Part shown: positions 19,041-23,602 of the stretch, one piece after another
How positions within the stretch are numbered: the first letter of the stretch is position 1
How the letters are laid out: every line of letters starts with the position of its first letter
Assembly (NCBI GenBank): GCA_031800475.1
Contig: DAPKRQ010000136.1
Span: 1 to 23,602, forward strand
Length of the DNA stretch: 23,602 bases
Direction of reading: 5' to 3'
Origin: Kuafuiihalomonas phototrophica
GTDB taxonomy: Bacteria; Myxococcota; Kuafuiibacteriia; Kuafuiibacteriales; Kuafuiibacteriaceae
Made by a program: the position numbers and the translations under genes
Notes under the pieces: generated by a model
Seen by the model: only the letters and a program-made list of their open reading frames with translations
Told to the model about the DNA's origin: nothing
Database searches by the model: none

Positions 19041-19241
19041 TCAGATCTGACCTTCCTTTCGCATCTTCTTCATCAGCCGCTTCCGGGCGGCTGCGGCCTT
19101 CTTCTTCCGCTTCACGGACGGCTTTTCATAAAACTCCCGCTTGCGGATTTCGCCGAGGATGCCGGCGCGCTCACACTGCTTTTTGAACCGCCGCATGGCG
19201 CGCTCGAAGGACTCGCCTTCTTTGACTCGAATGCCCGTCAA
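19041..19241 (-). CDS. rpsU: Ribosomal protein S21
   Basis: This 66-residue basic protein of the small ribosomal subunit takes part in translation initiation. It has the family's IRVKEGESFERAMRRFKKQCE N-terminal block, then GILGEIRKREFYEKPSVKRK and a Lys/Arg-rich tail. Length is normal. I choose the TTG at 19241 because GGAGG lies nine bases upstream (19255-19251 on the minus strand) and a stop codon closes the frame just above. There is no ATG or GTG at the N-terminus in frame. It is the first gene of the rpsU-dnaG-rpoD operon, with a good promoter about 50 bases upstream. Confidence 0.95.
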   Translation of the reverse strand: MTGIRVKEGESFERAMRRFKKQCERAGILGEIRKREFYEKPSVKRKKKAAAARKRLMKKMRKEGQI

Positions 19242-19288
19242 ATGCGTTCACCTCCCGGGACCCGTGGGCAGGGCCAAAATGTCGAGAC

Positions 19289-19316
19289 AACATAGGGACC
19301 GGGCTCGCCAGGTCAA
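19289..19316 (-). promoter_or_regulatory. Promoter of the rpsU-dnaG-rpoD operon
   Basis: On the minus strand, TTGACC (19316-19311), a 16-base spacer and TATGTT (19294-19289) form a good sigma-70-type promoter. Transcription would begin near 19282 and give a ~40-base leader with a strong GGGAGGTG ribosome site. The motif closely resembles the cyclophilin promoter (TTGACC/TATGGC). Confidence 0.6.
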
Positions 19317-19708
19317 GCCGCTTCGGGCCCAAATCCTCGGGGCAGCACGGGCTCGGGATCCACCCGCAGCGTCGAGACCGCCCCCGGGGGATCGGCCCAG
19401 ATGTCCGCTGGGCGGCCGAAGGCGTCGAGCCCGGGGCCAGGCTCCCAACCCGGTCCGGGTGCCGGAGCCCGCCGGGCATCTGCGACAGGTTCATGGCCGT
19501 CCCCCCGGCCGGCATGGGACGGGCGCGGGTCGGATACGGCGACGGTTCTTGGGTGCTCGGCTTGGACGGGGCTTTTTCGCCGCTGTACGGAGCGATGGGT
19601 GGGGTGGCCGGGGTCTGGGCCGTGCGCCACCCGCGGCCCGGCCGGCTCCCTTCGATCGAACGGACGCCTGGTCTGTTCAAGCGGCGGCGCATCCCATACG
19701 GTCCCGCC
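19317..19708. other. Gap between rpsU promoter and epimerase gene, no convincing gene
   Basis: About 390 bases separate the divergent rpsU and epimerase transcripts. The plus strand is open in the epimerase frame for 72 codons from an ATG at 19493, and the minus strand is open in two frames. One minus frame ends at 19313, inside the rpsU -35, with a protein-like tail (LDAFGRPADIWADPPGAV). None has a clear start, ribosome site or known motif, and high GC makes long open frames common by chance. I therefore leave it unannotated. Confidence 0.45.
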
Positions 19709-20650
19709 ATGGCGACGGTGCTGGTGACCGGAGGCGCCGGCTTCATCGGGTCCCATCTGACCGAGGCCCTGGTGCAGCGAGGGGATCGAGTGCGGGTCCT
19801 GGACGACTTGTCCACCGGACACCGCACGAACCTCGGCGGCGTGGCGGGCCGATTCGAAATGGTCGAGGGAAGCTTCGTGGACCGGGAGATCTGTGCCCGG
19901 GCCGTCGAGGGCGTGGCCACCGTGTTTCATCAGGGGGCGCTGCCCTCGGTGCCGAAGTCCCTCGAGTTTCCCCAGCAGACCCACGCGGCCAACGTCACCG
20001 GCACCCTGAACCTGCTGGTGGCGGCCCGCGACGCGGGGGTGCGCCGTTTCGTGTACGCCGCCTCTTCGTCGGCGTACGGCGATACGGAGGTCTTGCCCAA
20101 GACCGAATCCATGCCGGCGGCGCCCAAAAGCCCATATGCGGTCCAAAAGCACGCGGGGGAGCTGTACTGCCGGACGTTCTGGGAAAACTACGGCCTTCCC
20201 ACCGTCTCGTTGCGTTACTTCAACATCTTTGGTCCGCGGCAGGATCCGGCCAGCCCCTACTCGGCAGTCATCCCGAAGTTCGTCACGGCTTGCCTTCGAG
20301 ACGAGGCCCCGGTGGTGAACGGCGACGGCAGCCACAGCCGCGACTTCACCTTCGTCGACAACGTGGTCCATGCGAACCTGCTCGCAGCCGAAGCTCCCGA
20401 GGCCGCATTCGGCCGGGTGTTCAACGTGGCCTGCGGCGAACGGATCGACCTGCTCCAGCTCGCATCGGAGATCCGCGCCCAGCTGGGCCGCGGCCGGCCG
20501 CCGGTGCACGGTCCCGTCCGGCCCGGAGACGTCCTGCATTCCCAGGCCGATCTGACCGAAGCGGGGCGGATCCTGGGGTACGTCCCCCAGGTGCGGTTTC
20601 GGGAGGGCATCGCCCGAACGGTGGCCGCCTACCGCGGCAGCCGGAGTTGA
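19709..20650 (+). CDS. NAD-dependent sugar-nucleotide epimerase, GalE/WbpP type
   Basis: This 313-residue member of the extended short-chain dehydrogenase family probably interconverts UDP-hexoses or UDP-N-acetylhexosamines at C4 for surface polysaccharide synthesis. It has the NAD-binding TGGAGFIGSH at residues 7-16, ASSSAYGD with the catalytic Ser/Thr position, the Tyr-Lys pair in SPYAVQKHAGE, and RYFNIFGPRQDPASPYSAVI then GDGSHSRDFTFVDNVV. The RYFN.FG.RQDP..PYSAVIPKF wording is closest to WbpP-type UDP-GlcNAc 4-epimerases, but substrate choice cannot be fixed from motifs alone. I choose the ATG at 19709 because the Rossmann fold begins three residues later. There is no ribosome site; TACGGT six bases before the ATG hints at a leaderless mRNA. 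Its 3' end overlaps the convergent permease gene by 22 bases. Confidence 0.93.
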   Translation: MATVLVTGGAGFIGSHLTEALVQRGDRVRVLDDLSTGHRTNLGGVAGRFEMVEGSFVDREICARAVEGVATVFHQGALPSVPKSLEFPQQTHAANVTGTLNLLVAARDAGVRRFVYAASSSAYGDTEVLPKTESMPAAPKSPYAVQKHAGELYCRTFWENYGLPTVSLRYFNIFGPRQDPASPYSAVIPKFVTACLRDEAPVVNGDGSHSRDFTFVDNVVHANLLAAEAPEAAFGRVFNVACGERIDLLQLASEIRAQLGRGRPPVHGPVRPGDVLHSQADLTEAGRILGYVPQVRFREGIARTVAAYRGSRS

Positions 20651-21525
20651 CCGCCGGCCCGGCGTTTCGGAGCGGGGCGCATGCCCGCGAGCATCACGAT
20701 GGCCACGCCCACCACGATGGCAGCGCCCCCGGCCATCAGCTCCGTGGTGAGGGGGTCACCGAGCAACACCACCGCCGACAGCACGGCGATCAACGGGACC
20801 AGCAGGGTGAGGGGCACGACCCGGTTGACCGGGTGCCGGTGGATGAGCCCGTACCAAAGTCCGTAGGCGACCACGGAGCTGGCGGCCGCCATGTACGCCA
20901 CGGCGGCCCAGCCGGTGGCGGGGGCTCGGGTCAGGGCCTGAAGTTGATCGGTCTCGGTGAGATAGCTGCTCGCGCCGAGGACCGGCAGGGCGAAGGCCGC
21001 CACCGCCGCGTTCTTCGACTGCGCCGACAGATGCCCTAGCTTGCGGAGCACCAGCTGGGCTGCCGCCCAGCACAGCGCGGCCACCAAGACCAAGCTGAAA
21101 TGGACGGGGTCGCCCCGCAGGCTGGGATCGCCGCCCAGGAGCGCCACCCCGCCGATGGCCACCGCCATGCCCAGCCATCCCCGGCCAGACAGCCGGTCTC
21201 CTCCGGTCCAACCGGACAGAAGGCTGGCCATCGGGACCTGCAGCTGGATCAGCAAGGCCGCCACGCTGGCGTTGAGCCCCTGAAGCCCCGTGAACAGGCA
21301 GCCGAAGTGGCCGCACCCGAGCAGCAGGGCGGCGGTGATCAGGGGTTTCGTGTCCCGCCGGTCGGGCCAGCGGGCCCACGGCGCGGTCAGGATCAGGACC
21401 AGGGCGAACCGCAGCACCATCAAAAACAGGGGCGGAAATGCGGTCACGCCCACTTTGCCGGCCACGAAGTTGACCCCGAAGATCGTGACGACGGTCAGGG
21501 CCTTCAGCCAGTCGGTCGCGGGCAC
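20629..21525 (-). CDS. EamA/DMT-family permease
   Basis: This 298-residue drug/metabolite transporter-type inner-membrane protein has about ten hydrophobic segments in two homologous halves, the EamA layout. The first half opens with WLKALTVVTIFGVNFVAGKV and includes FLMVLRFALVLILTAPW. The second ends in LLGDPLTTELMAGGAAIVVGVAIVML, typical of the family. Such proteins export or import amino acids, sugars or related metabolites, and the substrate is unknown. I choose the GTG at 21525, which gives normal length. The frame runs open ~69 codons further upstream with Arg/Pro-rich, non-membrane sequence that is probably not translated. It is divergent from the acyltransferase gene and convergent with the epimerase gene, overlapping its last 22 bases. 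Confidence 0.9.
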   Translation of the reverse strand: MPATDWLKALTVVTIFGVNFVAGKVGVTAFPPLFLMVLRFALVLILTAPWARWPDRRDTKPLITAALLLGCGHFGCLFTGLQGLNASVAALLIQLQVPMASLLSGWTGGDRLSGRGWLGMAVAIGGVALLGGDPSLRGDPVHFSLVLVAALCWAAAQLVLRKLGHLSAQSKNAAVAAFALPVLGASSYLTETDQLQALTRAPATGWAAVAYMAAASSVVAYGLWYGLIHRHPVNRVVPLTLLVPLIAVLSAVVLLGDPLTTELMAGGAAIVVGVAIVMLAGMRPAPKRRAGGQLRLPR

Positions 21526-21558
21526 CCGCGGCCAGTAGAGGGGCGGCCTCCGAATGTG

Positions 21559-21590
21559 AAGCCCCGAGCGGATCCGCGGCCTCGGGGTTT
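21559..21590. repeat. 10-bp inverted repeat in a divergent intergenic region
   Basis: AAGCCCCGAG (21559-21568) can pair with CTCGGGGTTT (21581-21590), with one G-T pair, around a loop that itself contains the palindrome CGGATCCG. It lies between the divergent permease and acyltransferase starts, 34 bases upstream of the permease GTG. It may be an operator for a dimeric regulator or an RNA hairpin in a leader. Its function is unknown. Confidence 0.5.
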
Positions 21591-21697
21591 CGGCGCGGCC
21601 CCGCCGGCCCTCAGGGCGGCGTTGGCAGGGGCCCGAAGGGAGGTCTGAGCGGACGCGGCTTCCGCCATGTGGTAGGTCGAGGACCGAGGAAGCGCCC

Positions 21698-22855
21698 GTG
21701 CCGGACCCCCTCCTGATCCCTTCCATCGCCATGCTCTCCGGGGGCGGGCTGCTCGCGGCCCGCGACTACATGAAGCGTCGGCTTCGGAGCACCGAAGACC
21801 GCTACATGTCGATCTACGGAAAGAAGGAGTGGCAGGCGTCGAACATGGACCTGTCGATCCACTGCGATGCGGAGCAGGACGACACCTTGAAGCAGGCGTT
21901 TCGCAAACGGCTCGAAGCGGGTCTGTCTGAAGACCCGGAGACCTTTCGACTCTTTCGAGAAGAGGCAGACTTTCGAGGGGAACGGGTCGAGTTTCGCGAG
22001 CGGCCGAAGGTGAACGTCGACGAACTCTGCGAACCTCGTTTGGGCGTCCACTTCGACATGGAGCAGGTCGGCGCGATCCGGGTGATCTGGAACCACATGC
22101 AAACCGACGGAGTCGGCATGTGGAATGCCCTTCGCACGCTCTTCGACCCGAATCCCCCGCTGGTTCCGTATCGGGGGGTCCCGGCGCCCCCGCCGTTTCT
22201 GCCGGAGTTGCTGGCTCTTCCCGCCACCGCCCGGCGGCTGGCGTGGCGGGGCAAGCTCCGAAAGGGCGCCCCCAGCGCCGAGCTCAACCGGGGGCTCGAG
22301 ATTTGGGAAGCCTCACCGATACGCTCTTTCAAAGCGAAAGCGGGCGGAGGTTCGTTCAACCTCTTGACCAGCGCTTTGGTCGTGGCCGCGGTCTTCGCCC
22401 GCCATCCAGACCGCCGCCGGCTGACGGTGGGGCTGACCGCTTACTTTCCCTTTCTGCAGGGACGCAACAAGTACGGGGTGCTTCTGTGCAAGGTGCGACG
22501 GGGGAGCCTGGAGTTCATCGTGCGGCAGCTGAAGAAGCAGACCCGCAATCCGATGGTCAGTTGGGGGACGGCGGCGGCCCAGTCCTACGCCCTCGGGCGC
22601 ATGCCCGACCCCGCTTTCATTCGGCTCGTGTCCTACTACCGGCGGCAGGTGGACGTGCTGGTGAGCAGCCTTCCGGTCGGGCGAGATCCGGTCTCGCTGG
22701 CGGGAGTTCCCACGGTGATCTCCTGCCATCCGTGGGAGCTGACGCTTCCGTACTACTTCCTGCTGGTGGGGACCCGGCACCAGCTGCACGTCTCTTACAC
22801 TTCGCGCTATCCCCAGGACCGGAGCTTTTTGGAGTTGGGCGCTCTACTCCAGTGA
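21698..22855 (+). CDS. Condensation / WS-DGAT superfamily acyltransferase-like protein
   Basis: This 385-residue protein shows the layout of CoA-dependent acyltransferases of the condensation/chloramphenicol-acetyltransferase fold. The N-terminal half ends with WNHMQTDGVGMWNAL, an HxxxDG catalytic motif (His133, Asp137, Gly138). The second half has SFNLLTSALVVAAVFARHP, then LTVGLTAYFPFLQGRNKYG at the place of the 'v.vpv.lR......GN' strand. Near the end it has VDVLVSSLPVGRDPVSLAGV...YYFLLVGTRHQLHVSYTSRYPQD, matching the 'vSnvpGP..p..l.G......l.i...Sy.g.l....~~D' block of wax ester synthase/diacylglycerol acyltransferases. The first ~45 residues are unlike that family. The GTG at 21698 has AGGAAG upstream. 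Probable role: acylation of a lipid, sugar or small alcohol; the substrate is unknown. Confidence 0.75.
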   Translation: MPDPLLIPSIAMLSGGGLLAARDYMKRRLRSTEDRYMSIYGKKEWQASNMDLSIHCDAEQDDTLKQAFRKRLEAGLSEDPETFRLFREEADFRGERVEFRERPKVNVDELCEPRLGVHFDMEQVGAIRVIWNHMQTDGVGMWNALRTLFDPNPPLVPYRGVPAPPPFLPELLALPATARRLAWRGKLRKGAPSAELNRGLEIWEASPIRSFKAKAGGGSFNLLTSALVVAAVFARHPDRRRLTVGLTAYFPFLQGRNKYGVLLCKVRRGSLEFIVRQLKKQTRNPMVSWGTAAAQSYALGRMPDPAFIRLVSYYRRQVDVLVSSLPVGRDPVSLAGVPTVISCHPWELTLPYYFLLVGTRHQLHVSYTSRYPQDRSFLELGALLQ

Positions 22856-23602
22856 TTCGGCGGGCCGTCCCGGCGTGGTGAAGGCCCATCCGCCGGCCCC
22901 GATGCGCAGGCTTCGCCGGTCTGGTCGCTCCGTCTGCCAACCGACCCATAGCCGCTCCGAGACGAAAAGCGACCACGGCTGCCGGGTGAGGTTCGCTCGA
23001 AATTCGAATTGAGGAGTCCACAGATGAAGGTGTCCGCGATCTGGTGCATCCAACGTGCGGACCTCGGTCATCGGTTTCGAGCGCAATCCATTCAAGCGGC
23101 GAACCATGCGCGCGAGGTGCGCGGGGGTCTCGCCGTTCTGGGTCGCCGCGGCCAGGTCCCGATCGTGGACGACGGGGATCGCGGGCACGGCGTAGAGCAG
23201 TCCCAAGGCCGTACAGGGGCCGACCTCGCCATCGTCTCGAATGGGGGGCCGTTCCGGGTCCAGGGCCACCCATCGGGCCGCGTGGGGGCCGGCGTCGGGA
23301 ATCGCTTTCAGGGTTTGCCGAAGAGGGGTGGTGTCTCGCCGCTGCAGGCTCGCACTCAGGGCCCGCGAGGCTGCGTTCCAGGTGTATGCGTCCCCTTCGG
23401 CGCCGACGATGTGCGGACCGGACCACCGGGTGGGGCGGACGAAGTCCATGCCCGACCGTTCCCCCCGGGCTTCAGGGATCAACACGTCGCGCGGGGCCAC
23501 GCGCCGGATCATCAGCTTGACCAGTCCCGCCAGAGCGTGGGCGCAGGCCTGACGTCGCCGCGGCTCCACCCCCAAAGCCCAGCAGTCCACCCGGGATAGG
23601 CG
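22844..23602 (-). CDS. Unrecognised protein, open to the right edge
   Basis: The reading frame has no stop up to 23602, so the start may lie outside the window. The first in-frame GTG is at 23590 (248 residues). I do not recognise a family. The protein is probably soluble, with no signal peptide or membrane segment. It is rich in Trp and Arg, with alternating strand-like segments such as TRWSGPHIVGAEGDAYTWN, GHLHLWTPQFEFRANL and PWSLFVSERLWVGWQTE. A central segment, GLLYAVPAIPVVHDRDLAAA, is hydrophobic but short. It is convergent with the acyltransferase gene and the two overlap by 12 bases. Codon usage matches the neighbours, with G/C at third positions, which supports real coding. Confidence 0.65.
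   Translation of the reverse strand, partial: RLSRVDCWALGVEPRRRQACAHALAGLVKLMIRRVAPRDVLIPEARGERSGMDFVRPTRWSGPHIVGAEGDAYTWNAASRALSASLQRRDTTPLRQTLKAIPDAGPHAARWVALDPERPPIRDDGEVGPCTALGLLYAVPAIPVVHDRDLAAATQNGETPAHLARMVRRLNGLRSKPMTEVRTLDAPDRGHLHLWTPQFEFRANLTRQPWSLFVSERLWVGWQTERPDRRSLRIGAGGWAFTTPGRPAESLE

Noticed and set aside
19493..19708. A 72-residue N-terminal extension of the epimerase from ATG 19493
   Set aside because: The Rossmann-fold motif begins just after ATG 19709. The extension matches no family feature, and no ribosome site precedes 19493.
21526..21732. A 69-codon upstream extension of the EamA permease
   Set aside because: It is Arg/Pro/Ser-rich, lacks membrane segments, and would overlap the acyltransferase start at 21698.

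Overview
The window is high-GC DNA with strong G/C preference at third codon positions and frequent GTG or TTG starts. It encodes Gram-negative envelope machinery (Mla lipid transport, a TolC-type channel, a pseudopilin) and a large secreted beta-helix-like lipoprotein. My best guess is a Myxococcota / deltaproteobacterial-type chromosome. This is inferred from style and gene content, not from a marker-gene comparison. I see no phage, insertion sequence, CRISPR array, tRNA or rRNA. The window looks like core chromosome with a few lineage-specific proteins.

Layout. 1-360: 3' end of a pseudopilin gene (GspH/FimT type), cut by the window edge. 361-716: gene-free stretch with a perfect 16-bp inverted repeat and a Fur-box-like palindrome lying inside a promoter-like sequence. 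717-4310 (-): mfd, transcription-repair coupling factor. 4417-4953 (+): a cytoplasmic cyclophilin divergent from mfd, followed by dapD (lysine/diaminopimelate synthesis) and, overlapping it by ATGA, an unrecognised coiled-coil lipoprotein. 7115-11431: an Mla-type retrograde phospholipid transport locus. The ATPase mlaF is divergent from a mlaE-mlaD-tolC-mlaC run in which a TolC-like channel gene sits between mlaD and mlaC. 11591-14062 (+): an 823-residue predicted lipoprotein with a beta-helix-like passenger. 14063-14179: a short repeat-bearing intergenic region.

14180-19241 (-): the classical macromolecular-synthesis operon in the order rpsU, dnaG, rpoD. It links translation (S21), replication priming (DnaG) and transcription (housekeeping sigma factor). 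The sigma factor has a roughly 385-residue N-terminal extension: a Lys/Ala/Thr-rich histone-H1-like tail containing six near-identical 30-bp tandem repeats, then a long charged E/K/R/A helix, placed before an otherwise ordinary RpoD. 19709-20650 (+): a GalE/WbpP-like sugar-nucleotide epimerase. It overlaps a convergent EamA/DMT permease gene (20629-21525, -). 21698-22855 (+): a condensation/WS-DGAT-superfamily acyltransferase with an HxxxDG motif. 22844-23602 (-): an unrecognised gene open to the right edge.

Regulation. Several starts (cyclophilin, mlaE, possibly mfd) lack a Shine-Dalgarno sequence. They instead show a promoter-like TTG-N3 / 17 bp / TA-N4 motif ending six bases before the start codon, the geometry expected for leaderless mRNAs. 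rpsU has a similar promoter but a normal leader and a strong GGAGG. The most unusual items for follow-up are the repeat-bearing RpoD extension, the TolC gene inside the mla operon, and the putative Fur-controlled hairpin transcript. I did not find a clear case of a wholly new multi-gene system.
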